Shown here one piece after another: positions 19,438 to 28,036 of a DNA stretch of 64,000 bases. A program made the position numbers and the translations under genes. Under the pieces are notes generated by a model. The model was given only the letters and a program-made list of their open reading frames with translations. It made no database searches and had not been told where the DNA came from. This DNA comes from Candidatus Leucobacter sulfamidivorax (GTDB lineage: Bacteria; Actinomycetota; Actinomycetes; Actinomycetales; Microbacteriaceae): assembly GCA_016771945.1 (NCBI GenBank), contig QZLF01000003.1, positions 372,001 through 436,000 of the forward strand. Reading direction: 5' to 3'. The stretch's first letter is position 1. Every line of letters starts with the position of its first letter.

Positions 19438-21539
19438 CGGGGTCCCGCCTGGATCGCGGTGATCGCGATGGTGTTCACGATGTCCTCCACGGTGCCTCCC
19501 CGCGAGAGGTCGTTGACCGGCCGCGCGAGGCCCTGCAGCACCGGGCCGACCGCGACCGCGCCCGCGGAGCGCTGCACCGCCTTGTAGGTGTTGTTCCCCG
19601 TATTCAGATCCGGGAATATGAACACGGTCGCGCGGCCGGCGACGGCCGATCCCGGCAGCTTCGCCGCACCGGTCACGGGATCGTAGGCGGCGTCGTACTG
19701 GATCGGCCCGTCCACCTCGAGCCCGGGATGCGCGGCCCGGACGAGCTCGGTGGCCAGGCGGACCTTGTCGACGTCGACGCCCGCGCCCGACTCCCCCGTC
19801 GAATAGGAGAGCATCGCGATCCGCGGCTCCACGCCGAAGCGCTCCGCCGTCGCCGCCGAGGAGAACGCGATGTCGGCGAGCTGCTCGGCGCTCGGATCGG
19901 GGTTCACCGCGCAGTCCCCGTAGACGAGCACCCGGTCGGCGAGCGCCATGAAGAACACGCTCGACACGACCGAGACGCCCGGCTCGGTGCCGATGAGTTG
20001 CAAGGCGGGGCGAATGGTCTGCGCGGTCGTGTGAGCCGCGCCGGACACCATGCCGTCGGCGTGCCCCTGCTGCACCATCATGGTGGCGAAGACGGTGGCA
20101 TCCGCGAGCTGCTCGAAGGCCTGATCGATCGTCACGCCCTTATGCTGCCGCAGCCGCGCGTACTCTACGACGAGCGGCTCCCGCAGCGGCGAGGTCGCGG
20201 GGTCCACGATCTCTGCGGCGTCGAGCACGAGCCCGAGGGCCGTGGCGCGCTCGCGCACGACGCGCTCCTCGCCCAGCAGGGTGATCCTCGCGATGCCGCG
20301 CCGCAGCACCGTGTCGGCGGCTCGCAGCACGCGGTCGTCGCCGCTCTCGGGAAGCACGATGCGCGCCCCGGTCTCGCCCGCCCGGATCCGCAGCTCGTAG
20401 GCGAAGCGGATCGGCGTGCGCACCCCGCCGCGGTGCGCACTCGTGCGCTCGCGCAGCTCGGCGGTGTCGACGCGGTCGCCGAAGAGTCGCAGCGCGGTCG
20501 CGATCCGCTCCGGATGCTCAGCGCTCAAGAGACCCCGGGAGCGGATCATGCGCTGCGCGGTGTCGAAGGTGCCGAGCTCGGTGCGGATCACCGGCAGCGG
20601 CGAGCCGATGCCGTCGAGTAGGCGCTCGACGTCGGGCGAGAGTTCGAAGGCCCCGTTGAGCACGACCCCCGCGAGCGAGGGAAAGGTCGGCGCCTCGTGA
20701 GCCATCGTCACCGCGAGCAGGGTCTCGGCCCGGTCTGCGGCGATCACCACGGCCGAGCCCTCGAGCAGCCTCGGCAGCACGTGCTCCATCGACATGCCCG
20801 CGATGACCATCTGCCGCACCTCGCGATCGAGGAGGGCGGCATCGCCGCGGGCCAGCGTGCCCGAGACCGCGTCCGCGACGCTCGCGAGGGACGGCGCGAC
20901 GAGCGTCACCTCCTCGGGCACGGCCCAGACCGGGGTGTCGACGGGCAGCGCCGCGCTCACCTCGGCGACGATCTCGTCGAGGGCCTCCGGATCCGCACGG
21001 TTCACCACCACGGCCAGCACGGGCGCGTGGGCCGCCGCGAGCTCCTCCGCTCCCATCTCCGCCACCTGCGCGAGCTCGCGCGCGGTGCGCGGCGTCGACT
21101 GCCCGAGGGTCTCGGGGCCGTCGTGCAGACGTCCCCCAACGATCAGCAGCACCGGGGCATCGAGGTTCGCCGCGATGCGGGCGTTGAACGCGAGCTCCGT
21201 GGGGACGGCGACGTCGGTGAAGTCGCTGCCCACCACCACGACCCAGTCGCAGCGGGCCTTGAGCGCCTCGTAGGCCTCGATGATGCGCTCGAGCGCCGCG
21301 TCCGGATCGTCGCGGGCCTCCTCGTAGCTCACCCCGATGCAGGCCTCGTAGGGCGCCTCGGCGGAGGCTCGCGAGCGCAGCAGTTCGAGCACGCGGTCGC
21401 GCTCTCCCCCGCCGCGGAAGAGCGGTCGGAAGACGCCGACCCGCGAGCCGTCCGCGAGCAGTGCGTCGAGCACGCCGAGCGCCACGGCGCTCTTGCCCGA
21501 GCGCCCCTCGGCCGAGGTCAGGTACAGGGAGGCCACCAC
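19434..21539 (-). CDS. pta: Phosphate acetyltransferase (long form)
   Basis: Transfers the acetyl group between CoA and phosphate. Of 701 residues, the N-terminal third is a P-loop, dethiobiotin-synthetase-like domain (LYLTSAEGRSGKSAVALGVL), the middle is a DRTGG domain (about 210-330), and the C-terminal 330 residues are the catalytic PTA/PTB domain (RIVLPESGDDRVLRAADTVL, MVSGAAHTTAQTIRPALQ, FIFPDLNTGNNTYKAVQRSAGA). This three-domain form is the usual enterobacterial and actinobacterial type. Start is GTG; a second GTG follows directly. It precedes ackA with a four-base overlap. Confidence 0.96.
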   Translation of the reverse strand: MVASLYLTSAEGRSGKSAVALGVLDALLADGSRVGVFRPLFRGGGERDRVLELLRSRASAEAPYEACIGVSYEEARDDPDAALERIIEAYEALKARCDWVVVVGSDFTDVAVPTELAFNARIAANLDAPVLLIVGGRLHDGPETLGQSTPRTARELAQVAEMGAEELAAAHAPVLAVVVNRADPEALDEIVAEVSAALPVDTPVWAVPEEVTLVAPSLASVADAVSGTLARGDAALLDREVRQMVIAGMSMEHVLPRLLEGSAVVIAADRAETLLAVTMAHEAPTFPSLAGVVLNGAFELSPDVERLLDGIGSPLPVIRTELGTFDTAQRMIRSRGLLSAEHPERIATALRLFGDRVDTAELRERTSAHRGGVRTPIRFAYELRIRAGETGARIVLPESGDDRVLRAADTVLRRGIARITLLGEERVVRERATALGLVLDAAEIVDPATSPLREPLVVEYARLRQHKGVTIDQAFEQLADATVFATMMVQQGHADGMVSGAAHTTAQTIRPALQLIGTEPGVSVVSSVFFMALADRVLVYGDCAVNPDPSAEQLADIAFSSAATAERFGVEPRIAMLSYSTGESGAGVDVDKVRLATELVRAAHPGLEVDGPIQYDAAYDPVTGAAKLPGSAVAGRATVFIFPDLNTGNNTYKAVQRSAGAVAVGPVLQGLARPVNDLSRGGTVEDIVNTIAITAIQAGPR

Positions 21540-21593
21540 GCCCCCAGCCTATTGCGCGGGGGTGAATCGGGGATGAATGCCGGTCCTATCGGG

Positions 21594-21686
21594 GAGGGCG
21601 ATAAAGAGCCCTCATGCATCCGGCCAGGCGCTCGAGCAGAGCATCGCTCTGCGCGCCGATGCCGCCGAGCCCGCCTGCGGGCTCGG
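21594..21686 (-). terminator. Cluster of hairpins downstream of ffs
   Basis: Three stem-loops lie between ffs and pta: CCGAGCCCGC/GCGGGCTCGG at 21665-21686, GCAGAGC/GCTCTGC at 21636-21652, and GAGGGC/GCCCTC at 21594-21613. They may end or process the SRP RNA transcript. None is followed by a convincing U tract on the minus strand, so intrinsic termination is not assured. Confidence 0.4.
21605..21622. repeat. Partial duplicate of the ffs 3' end
   Basis: AGAGCCCTCATGCATCCG here matches AGAGCCCTCATGCACCCG at 21718-21735 (one mismatch in 18), the closing helix of the SRP RNA gene. It looks like a remnant of duplication of the 3' end of ffs. Confidence 0.5.
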
Positions 21687-21717
21687 AACAGATCGAGCAC
21701 GCCGAGGTGGAACGATG

Positions 21718-21806
21718 AGAGCCCTCATGCACCCGACAGAGCCCGACTACCCTTGCTCCGTTTCCGGCCTGGGGGAGTTCACCGAGGTATCGCCACATGA
21801 GGGCCA
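21718..21806 (-). ncRNA. ffs: Signal recognition particle 4.5S RNA (bacterial small type)
   Basis: Read on the minus strand, a perfect 9-bp closing helix GCCCTCATG/CATGAGGGC (21721-21729 with 21796-21804) encloses the universally conserved SRP domain IV: CCCAGGCCGGAAACGGAGCA followed by AGGGTA, i.e. the GGAA tetraloop and the symmetric and asymmetric loops bound by Ffh. Length about 85-90 bases fits the small bacterial form. A TAGGCT -10-like box at 21812-21817 lies seven bases before the predicted 5' end. It lies between the ABC exporter and pta. Exact ends are estimated from the closing helix. Confidence 0.9.
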
Positions 21807-21972
21807 CGACGAGCCTACCGCATCACGAGGGCGGCTCGCCTCCATGCCTCGATCCGCCGCTCCCCCTTCGACGCGGTCCTGCGTCACCGGCCGCTCACGA
21901 GCGAGGCGACCCGGCTCAGGGTCGCCGCGACTCGGGGCCCGCAGGGTCGGGAACGGCTGGCGCTCGAGACCG

Positions 21973-24054
21973 TCACCCGTGCTTCCCGTGCGGCTCCTCC
22001 TCCGCCTGTCCTGCGCCGGCGACCGCGGCGGATTCCACCGCGACCTCCTCGGCGAGCTCCTCGTCGAACTCCTCCTCATCGAAGGCGCCCTGGAACTGCG
22101 CCTGGTACAGCGCGTAGTAGGCGCCCTGCCGTGCGAGCAGCTCCTCGTGCGAGCCCTGCTCCACGATGCGGCCGTCCTCCATCATGAGTATGGTGTCGGC
22201 GTCGCGCACCGTCGAGAGGCGATGGGCGATGACGAAGGAGGTGCGATCCGCCCGCAGCGCGTGCATGGCCTGCTGCACGAGCACCTCGGTACGGGTGTCG
22301 ACCGACGAGGTGGCCTCGTCGAGGATCAGCAGCGACGGGTTCGCGATGAAGGCCCGGGCGATCGTGAGCAGCTGGCGCTCGCCCGCGGAGAGCGCGGACC
22401 CGTTCTCGTCGATGACCGTGTCGTAGCCCTCGGGCAGCTGCCGTACGAAGCGATCCACCATCGTGGCCTTCGCGGCCTCGACCACCTCATCGTCGCTCGC
22501 GTCGAGGCGCCCGTAGCGGATGTTCTCGCGGATCGTGCCGCCGAACAGCCATGCATCCTGCAGCACCATGCCGACATTGCCGCGCAGCTCGGCGCGCGAG
22601 AGCTCGGTGATGTCGACGCCGTCCACGAGGATCCGTCCCCGGTCCAGCTCGTAGAAGCGCATGATGAGGTTGACGAGCGTCGTCTTGCCGGCGCCGGTCG
22701 GTCCGACGATCGCGACCGTCTGCCCCGGATGCACCTCGAGCGAGAGGCCCTCGATGAGCGGCTGCTCGGGGGTGTAGCTGAAGCTCACGTCCTGGAACTC
22801 GACATGGCCGTCGCCGCGCTCGGGCAGCCGCGCGACGACCCGCTCGGGATCCTGCTCCTCGGCATCGAGCAGTTCGAAGGTGCGCTCGGCGGAGGCGATG
22901 CCCGACTGCAGCATGTTCGCCATGCCGGCCATCTGACCGATCGGCTGCGAGAACTCGCGCGAGTACTGGATGAACGCGGTGACATCTCCCAGGGTCATCT
23001 GGCCGGCGGTGACGCGGAGCGCGCCCACCACGGCGATGAGCACGTAGATGAAGTACTGCACGAACTGCATGGCCGGCATCATCGCTCCGGAGAGCGCCTG
23101 AGCCTTGAACGCGGCATCGAAGAGACCGTCGTTGCGGCGGTCGAACTCCTCCGCCATCTCGGCGTCGCGGTTGAAGATGCGCACGATCTCGTGCCCGGTG
23201 AACGATTCCTCGATGTGTCCGTTCACCTCGCCGGTGCGCTTCCACTGGGCGACGAAGCGCTTCTGGGCGCGCGCTCCGAGTATCCCCACGATGACGCCCG
23301 ACAACGGCAGGGCGATGAGCGCGATCAGGGCGAGCTGCCACGAGACCACGAACATCATGATGGCGATGCCGATGATCGTGAGCACCGATTGCACGAGCTG
23401 CGAGAACGCCTGCTGCAGCGCCTGCTGAATGTTGTCCACGTCGTTGGTGACACGCGAGAGCACGTCGCCGCGCTGGTGACGGTCGAAGTACGACAGCGGC
23501 AGGCGGTTGATCTTCTCCTCGATGTCCTGACGCAGCTTGAAGACGACCCGCATCACGAGGCGGTTGAGGATGTAGCCCTGCAGCCACATCAGGAAGGAGG
23601 CGACGAGGTAGAGGCCGAGCACCGTGAGGATCAGGGCCCCGAGCAGGCGGAAGTCGATGCCCTCGCCGGGAACCACGTTCGTGCCGGTGAGCATGTCGGC
23701 GTACTGGTCCTGGCCCTGCTGTCGCAGGCCCTCGATGATCTGCTCGAGCGGCACGCTCTGCGGTAGCTGGGCACCCAGGATGCCGTTGAAGATGACATCC
23801 ATCGCCTGGCCGAGCACCTTCGGGGCGATGACCATCAGCACGACCGAGGCGACGACCAGCACCACTACGAAGGAGAACTGCCACTTCTCGGGCGCGAGGA
23901 GCCCGAACAGCCGCTTCGCCGACGGCCAGAAGTGCTTGGCCTTCTTGACCGGCTGATCGCCGAACCAGTCGTCGGCGTCCGGCACGTAGTCATCGGGCAG
24001 TTCGAGATCTTCCGCCTGCTGGGGCGCGGCGTCGCCCTGTTTCTTCTTCGCCAT
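21973..24054 (-). CDS. ABC exporter half-transporter (permease-ATPase), partner 2
   Basis: Membrane exporter subunit of 693 residues. A charged N-terminal extension of about 60 residues (MAKKKQGDAAPQQAE...) precedes six membrane helices (about 75-400) and the ATPase domain: Walker A GPTGAGKTT near 450, signature LSAGERQLLTIARA (an LSGGQ variant), and Walker B LLILDEATSSVDTRTE with the catalytic Glu intact. ATG at 24054 shares one base with the stop of partner 1 (TGATG), so a longer reading frame that continues upstream is not the gene. The pair is a heterodimeric multidrug or lipid exporter of the TmrAB / Rv1272c-Rv1273c kind; cargo unknown. Confidence 0.9.
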   Translation of the reverse strand: MAKKKQGDAAPQQAEDLELPDDYVPDADDWFGDQPVKKAKHFWPSAKRLFGLLAPEKWQFSFVVVLVVASVVLMVIAPKVLGQAMDVIFNGILGAQLPQSVPLEQIIEGLRQQGQDQYADMLTGTNVVPGEGIDFRLLGALILTVLGLYLVASFLMWLQGYILNRLVMRVVFKLRQDIEEKINRLPLSYFDRHQRGDVLSRVTNDVDNIQQALQQAFSQLVQSVLTIIGIAIMMFVVSWQLALIALIALPLSGVIVGILGARAQKRFVAQWKRTGEVNGHIEESFTGHEIVRIFNRDAEMAEEFDRRNDGLFDAAFKAQALSGAMMPAMQFVQYFIYVLIAVVGALRVTAGQMTLGDVTAFIQYSREFSQPIGQMAGMANMLQSGIASAERTFELLDAEEQDPERVVARLPERGDGHVEFQDVSFSYTPEQPLIEGLSLEVHPGQTVAIVGPTGAGKTTLVNLIMRFYELDRGRILVDGVDITELSRAELRGNVGMVLQDAWLFGGTIRENIRYGRLDASDDEVVEAAKATMVDRFVRQLPEGYDTVIDENGSALSAGERQLLTIARAFIANPSLLILDEATSSVDTRTEVLVQQAMHALRADRTSFVIAHRLSTVRDADTILMMEDGRIVEQGSHEELLARQGAYYALYQAQFQGAFDEEEFDEELAEEVAVESAAVAGAGQAEEEPHGKHG

Positions 24055-25790
24055 CACGCGGCCTCCGCCTCGTCGAGCTGGGATCTCACGATCTCCTGGT
24101 ACACCTCGTTCGCGGCGAGGAGCTCGTCGTGGGTGCCCCGACCCACGATCTCGCCGTCCTCGAGCACGAGGATCTGATCCGCCTCGGTGATCGTCGAGAC
24201 GCGCTGCGCCACGATGATGGTCGTCGCGCCCTCCGTCGCGGCGGGCAGCGCCGCTCGGAGCCGGGCGTCGGTCGCCACGTCGAGCGCCGAGAACGAATCG
24301 TCGAAGAGATAGATCAGCGGTTTCGCGACGAGGGCCCGTGCGATCGAGAGCCGCTGCCGCTGGCCGCCCGAGACGCTCGTGCCGCCCTGCGACACGGGCT
24401 CCTCGAGCCCGTGCTCCTTCGCGCGCACGAAGTCCTCGCCCTGCGCGACCCGCAGGGCCTCCCACAGCTCCTCGTCGCTCGCGTCGCTCTTGCCGAAGCG
24501 CAGGTTCGAGGCGATCGTTCCCGAGAAGAGGTACGGCCGCTGCGGGACGAGGCTCACGGTTCTCGCCAGTTGCTCGCGGGTGAGGGCCGAGACGGGCTCC
24601 CCATCGATGCGCACGCTGCCCTCCTGGGGGTCGAAGAGGCGCAGCGCCAGGCCGAGCAGCGTGGTCTTGCCCGAGCCGGTCGAGCCGATGATGGCGGTGG
24701 TCTTGCCCGGCTCCGCCGTGAAGCTGACGTTCTTGATGACGGGACGCTCGGCGCCGGGAAACCCGAAGGTGACCCCGTCGAACTCGACGCGTCCGCGATG
24801 CGGGGTCGCCGCCGTCGCCTCGGCGGGGAATGCGAGCGTCGACTCGGTGTCGAAGAGCTCGCGGAGGCGCTCGGCGCACACCACCGCGCGCGGGATCATC
24901 ATGACCATGAACACGCCCATCATCACGGCGACCAGGATCTGCAGCAGGTACTGCAGGAAGGCGGTGAGCGAGCCGACCTCGACGTCGCCCGCGGCGACCC
25001 GATGCCCGCCGAACCACAGCACCGCCGCCGTCGCGATGTGCAGCACCATCATGATGATGGGGAACATGAGCACGAAGACGTTGCCGACCTGCACCGAGAT
25101 CCGGGTGATGTTGTCGTTCGCGACCCGGTAGCGCGCGGCCTCGAAGGGCTCGCGCACGAAGGCGCGCACGACGCGGATGCCCATGATCTGCTCGCGCAGC
25201 ACGCTGTTGATGTCGTCGACCCGCTCCTGCATCTGCCGGAAGAGGGGCAGCAGCAGCCGGACGAGGAAGCCGACGATCACCGCCAGCACCCCGACCGAGG
25301 CCCACACGAGCCACGACATGCCCGCGTCCTCCCGCAGCGCCATGATGATGCCGCCGACCGCCATGATCGGCGCCGAGATCATGAAGTTCAGCGTCATGAG
25401 CACGAGCATCTGCACCTGCTGCACATCGTTCGTGCCGCGGGTGATCAGTGTGCCGGCGCCGAAGCGCGTGGCCTCGAGGGTCGAGAGCGAGTCCACTTTG
25501 CGGTAGACGCCTCTGCGCAGGTCGCGGCCGATCGCCATCGAGGCCCGGGCGCCGCAGTAGACCGCGGCCACGGCGGCAGCGAGCTGTCCGAAGGAGACCG
25601 CGAGCATGAGGCCGCCGGTGCTCCAGATGAAGTCGGTGTCGCCCTGGGCGATGCCCCGGTCGATGATCTGCGCGTTGAGGCTGGGCAGCCACAGCGCGGC
25701 GATCGTGGCCAGCAGCTGCAGCACGAAGACGGCGGCGATCCACCCCCAGTAGGGGCGCGCGTAGTGCAGGGTGAGTCGGAGAAGAGCCAC
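24054..25790 (-). CDS. ABC exporter half-transporter (permease-ATPase), partner 1
   Basis: Membrane exporter subunit of 578 residues. Six hydrophobic helices (about 15-310) precede an ATPase domain with Walker A GSTGSGKTT near 370, signature TSVSGGQRQRLSIARAL, and Walker B LIYLFDDSFSALD near 495. The catalytic glutamate after Walker B is Asp (FDD, not FDE), the hallmark of the degenerate nucleotide site of heterodimeric exporters; the complementary weakened signature (LSAGE) is in partner 2. GTG start at 25790, preceded by AAAGG. Cotranscribed with partner 2. Confidence 0.9.
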   Translation of the reverse strand: MALLRLTLHYARPYWGWIAAVFVLQLLATIAALWLPSLNAQIIDRGIAQGDTDFIWSTGGLMLAVSFGQLAAAVAAVYCGARASMAIGRDLRRGVYRKVDSLSTLEATRFGAGTLITRGTNDVQQVQMLVLMTLNFMISAPIMAVGGIIMALREDAGMSWLVWASVGVLAVIVGFLVRLLLPLFRQMQERVDDINSVLREQIMGIRVVRAFVREPFEAARYRVANDNITRISVQVGNVFVLMFPIIMMVLHIATAAVLWFGGHRVAAGDVEVGSLTAFLQYLLQILVAVMMGVFMVMMIPRAVVCAERLRELFDTESTLAFPAEATAATPHRGRVEFDGVTFGFPGAERPVIKNVSFTAEPGKTTAIIGSTGSGKTTLLGLALRLFDPQEGSVRIDGEPVSALTREQLARTVSLVPQRPYLFSGTIASNLRFGKSDASDEELWEALRVAQGEDFVRAKEHGLEEPVSQGGTSVSGGQRQRLSIARALVAKPLIYLFDDSFSALDVATDARLRAALPAATEGATTIIVAQRVSTITEADQILVLEDGEIVGRGTHDELLAANEVYQEIVRSQLDEAEAA

Positions 25791-25890
25791 GGGGCGCCTT
25801 TCACTAAGGAAAACCAGCCAACGATAGCACCATCGAAACCGGCCGTGCCAGTGCCGTTCTCCCAGAGAGGAATCGGCCGCGAAAACAAGG

Positions 25891-25918
25891 AGGGGGCGTG
25901 CCGCCCGGCACGCCCCCT
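25891..25918 (-). terminator. Rho-independent terminator of rplJ-rplL
   Basis: A 12-bp perfect stem (AGGGGGCGTGCC with GGCACGCCCCCT, 4-base loop) 19 bases after the rplL stop. On the minus strand it is followed by CCTTGTTTT, a usable U-rich tail. Confidence 0.85.
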
Positions 25919-25937
25919 CTGATCCGCTTCGCGGAGC

Positions 25938-26327
25938 TTACACCAGCTTGACGCTCGCGCCGGCCTCCTCGAGCTTGGCCTTGGCCTCCTCGGCGGCATC
26001 CTTCTTCGCGCCCTCGAGCACGTTCTTCGGAGCCTCCTCGACGAGGGCCTTCGCCTCGCCCAGGCCCAGGCCGGTCAGCTCGCGCACGACCTTGATGACC
26101 TGGATCTTCTTGTCGCCGGCGGCCTCGAGGACGACGTCGAACTCGTCCTTCTCCTCGGCGGCGGCGCCGGCGTCAGCGCCACCGGCGGCGGGGGCGGCGG
26201 CAACCGCGACGGGGGCGGCGGCCGAAACCTCGAAGGTCTCCTCGAAGGCCTTCACGAACTCGGAGAGCTCGATGAGGGTGAGCTCCTTGAACTGCTCGAG
26301 CAGCTCTTCGGTCGAAAGCTTTGCCAT
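25938..26327 (-). CDS. rplL: Ribosomal protein bL12 (L7/L12)
   Basis: Stalk protein of 129 residues that recruits translation GTPases. N-terminal dimerisation segment ([21 protein letters not shown]), an alanine/glycine-rich hinge near 38-60, and the conserved C-terminal domain [23 protein letters not shown] are all present. It follows rplJ by 75 bases, as usual in the rplJL operon, and ends at a strong terminator. Confidence 0.98.
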   Translation of the reverse strand: MAKLSTEELLEQFKELTLIELSEFVKAFEETFEVSAAAPVAVAAAPAAGGADAGAAAEEKDEFDVVLEAAGDKKIQVIKVVRELTGLGLGEAKALVEEAPKNVLEGAKKDAAEEAKAKLEEAGASVKLV

Positions 26328-26402
26328 TGTGTTTCTCCTTGATGTGTGTCGCCGTTCGGGCGACGGGTCATGTCCTGCGTACCGGCCTCGGGGGCCGATA
26401 CG

Positions 26403-26912
26403 TTACGCGCTCTGCTTCTCCTGCAGCGCGCCGAAAGCGCGCGCAGCGCTTGCGGGCAGTGCGTTGAACAGCTGCGCGGCACCGAACAGAGAGGCCTTCA
26501 TGGCGCCGGCGGCCTTGGCCAGCAGCACCTCGCGGCTCTCAAGATCGGCGAGCTTGCCAACCTCAGCGGCGGTGAGCGGCTTGCCATCGAAGTAGCCGGC
26601 CTTCACCACCAACAGAGGATGTGCCTTGGCGAAGTCGCGCAGACCCTTGGCGACCGCGACCGGGTCGCCGTGCACGAAGGCGAGCGCCGAAGGACCGGTG
26701 AGCTCGTCATCGAATGCGGTGACGCCGGCCTTGTTGGCGGCGATCTTGGTCAGCGTGTTCTTCGCCACGGCGTACGTCGCGTGCTCACGGATGGAGTTGC
26801 GCAGCTCGCGCAGCTCGGCAACCGTCAAACCGCGGTACTCGGTCAGCAGAACGGCAGTCGACTCTTCGAAATTCTTCTGAAGGTCGGCGACCGTAGCTTC
26901 CTTCGTAGCCAT
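26403..26912 (-). CDS. rplJ: Ribosomal protein uL10
   Basis: Stalk base protein of 169 residues that binds 23S rRNA and carries the bL12 dimers through its C-terminal helix. The N-terminus ([36 protein letters not shown]) and [12 protein letters not shown] are diagnostic. Preceded by a long leader with an L10-binding RNA structure, so expression is autoregulated by the L10-L12 complex. Confidence 0.98.
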   Translation of the reverse strand: MATKEATVADLQKNFEESTAVLLTEYRGLTVAELRELRNSIREHATYAVAKNTLTKIAANKAGVTAFDDELTGPSALAFVHGDPVAVAKGLRDFAKAHPLLVVKAGYFDGKPLTAAEVGKLADLESREVLLAKAAGAMKASLFGAAQLFNALPASAARAFGALQEKQSA

Positions 26913-26993
26913 GGCGCTCCTCTAGCTTGTCGTACCCGGGCGACGGTCGCCGCCCGGTGGCCGTGCCGCTCGGAGCGTCTCCCGAAACGAGAA

Positions 26994-27020
26994 AAGCTCC
27001 GGCGCGCACGCACGGAGCTT
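26994..27020 (-). terminator. Hairpin with U-rich tail in the rplJ leader (candidate attenuator)
   Basis: On the minus strand AAGCTCCG and CGGAGCTT pair around an 11-base loop and are directly followed by TTCTCGTTT. It lies between the L10-binding leader and the rplJ start, where a transcription attenuator would act. Confidence 0.5.
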
Positions 27021-27044
27021 CTGTGAACTCGGGACGGATCCCGA

Positions 27045-27143
27045 TCAAGGAGTTCGTACCTGCGCTGGTCTCCGCTGCCCCGTTTCCGGAGCTGCAGACG
27101 TTCCGGGGCTCTTGCGAGCCCTACCGGCGGTCTTGGGCCGTCG
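27045..27143 (-). promoter_or_regulatory. L10 leader RNA (autoregulatory site for L10-L12)
   Basis: On the minus strand the segments AAGACCGCCGG, the hairpin GGGCTC-GCAA-GAGCCC (27106-27121), TCTGCAG and GGAGACCAGCGCAGGTAC match the conserved layout of the ribosomal L10 leader, in which bound L10(L12)4 controls rplJL. A TAGGGT -10-like box at 27147-27152 would start transcription at about 27140, at the leader's 5' end. Boundaries are approximate. Confidence 0.8.
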
Positions 27144-27152
27144 ACAACCCTA

Positions 27153-27604
27153 CCACACCTCGGCTCCCCCGCTCGTCGCCCAGGGTCTTCTCGAGGTGAG
27201 TCCTCCGCCATCCCGTGCGTGCCGGGATCATCGCCCTGCCGACCCGCGGAAACGACCCGAAAGCCGGGAAGGTCCGTCCTGAACCGTGCCGAGAGGTCAA
27301 AACTCGTGGTGTCCGCCGGGCAGATACCACGGGTTTTGACCTCTCGGCGTGCTTCTCGCATGCTGCGGAGCCTTTCAGCAGTCCATGGTCCTGCGCGCAC
27401 GGAATGACACAGGACGGACTTGGAGAAGACCCGCTCGCCGCTCCGGCACGGGGCGAAACGCGCATATTGTAATATCGCGGCTAGTGAGTGCGACGCCTGC
27501 TCGTCGATTCCTCGACGCAGCAGCCGTCCGCGGGCTGATCGGCGAAGTTCTCTGAATCTCCGGGAGCCTGTGCAAGCGGCGACCGAAAGGCTCGATCGAC
27601 ATTC
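27153..27604. other. 452-base intergenic region with degenerate palindromic repeats, no gene
   Basis: No reading frame here looks like a protein in composition or start site. The stretch holds the long inverted repeat described separately, plus fragments such as ATCCCGTGCGTGCCGGGATCA near 27.21 kb and GTCCTGCGCGCACGGAATGAC near 27.39 kb that resemble ends of intergenic palindromic elements. It separates the rplJL promoter from the next rightward gene. Confidence 0.6.
27288..27348. repeat. 23-bp inverted repeat with 15-base loop
   Basis: Arms 27288-27310 (GCCGAGAGGTCAAAACTCGT...) and 27326-27348 (ending GTTTTGACCTCTCGGC) are complementary except for one position. The loop is GTCCGCCGGGCAGAT. 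It is far larger than an ordinary terminator hairpin and carries no adjacent U tract; it looks like a dispersed palindromic element. Confidence 0.8.
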
Positions 27605-28036
27605 ATGGACGACTCCCCTCACCGGCAACTGCCGACTACGACCGGGATGCATCCCGTCCTGTGGTTCGTCGCCGGCGTTCCGATCGCGGTCGCGGCTGCG
27701 CTCGCGCTCCTCGGAGTGACCTCGATCGTCTACTTCGCCTTGGCCTTGATCGCGGGGGTCGGCATCGCGATATTCGTACTGATATTCATCGGCAACCTGA
27801 TTGCGCGTAGAACGGGGAAGTACCTCCTGCTCAGCAGCAGGGGCTTCGGGTATCGATACACGAGCGACCCGCCCATCGTCCTCGCTCCGCGTTCACGCGC
27901 AGAATCAACCCACGGGCTGAGGCAGGCGTCCCTTCTGCAGCAGTTGCTCTTCGGATTCATCGAGCTGCTCGTCTATGCCGTATGCGTCGGCCTGATGCTC
28001 GCGATCGCAATACTCTGGATGCCGCACGGATACTAG
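27605..28036 (+). CDS. Small integral membrane protein of unknown function
   Basis: Protein of 143 residues not assigned to a family. Two hydrophobic stretches near residues 18-65 (VLWFVAGVPIAVAAALALLG and the following VYFALALIAGVGIAIFVLIFIG) and one near 112-137 (LLFGFIELLVYAVCVGLMLA) predict three to four membrane helices with a basic, Arg-rich hydrophilic middle. ATG start at 27605; no strong ribosome binding site. Its stop codon shares the palindrome CTAG with the stop of the convergent gene. Confidence 0.6.
   Translation: MDDSPHRQLPTTTGMHPVLWFVAGVPIAVAAALALLGVTSIVYFALALIAGVGIAIFVLIFIGNLIARRTGKYLLLSSRGFGYRYTSDPPIVLAPRSRAESTHGLRQASLLQQLLFGFIELLVYAVCVGLMLAIAILWMPHGY

Noticed and set aside
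21540-21972. Protein-coding gene between pta and the ABC exporter
   Set aside because: The stretch holds the SRP RNA and hairpins; short frames here translate the conserved RNA domain and are not credible proteins.
21973-25743. A single 1256-residue minus-strand frame covering both ABC exporter genes
   Set aside because: The first 560 residues are in the wrong frame for partner 1 and have no domain; partner 2 begins at the ATG that overlaps partner 1's stop.
27288-27348. Inverted repeat as a standard Rho-independent terminator
   Set aside because: There is no U tract on either side and no gene ends close to it; the rplJL operon starts, rather than ends, on this side.
26843-27652. Frames of 70-270 residues in the rplJ upstream region
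   Set aside because: They run over the L10 leader and the inverted repeat, have no ribosome binding sites and no protein-like composition.
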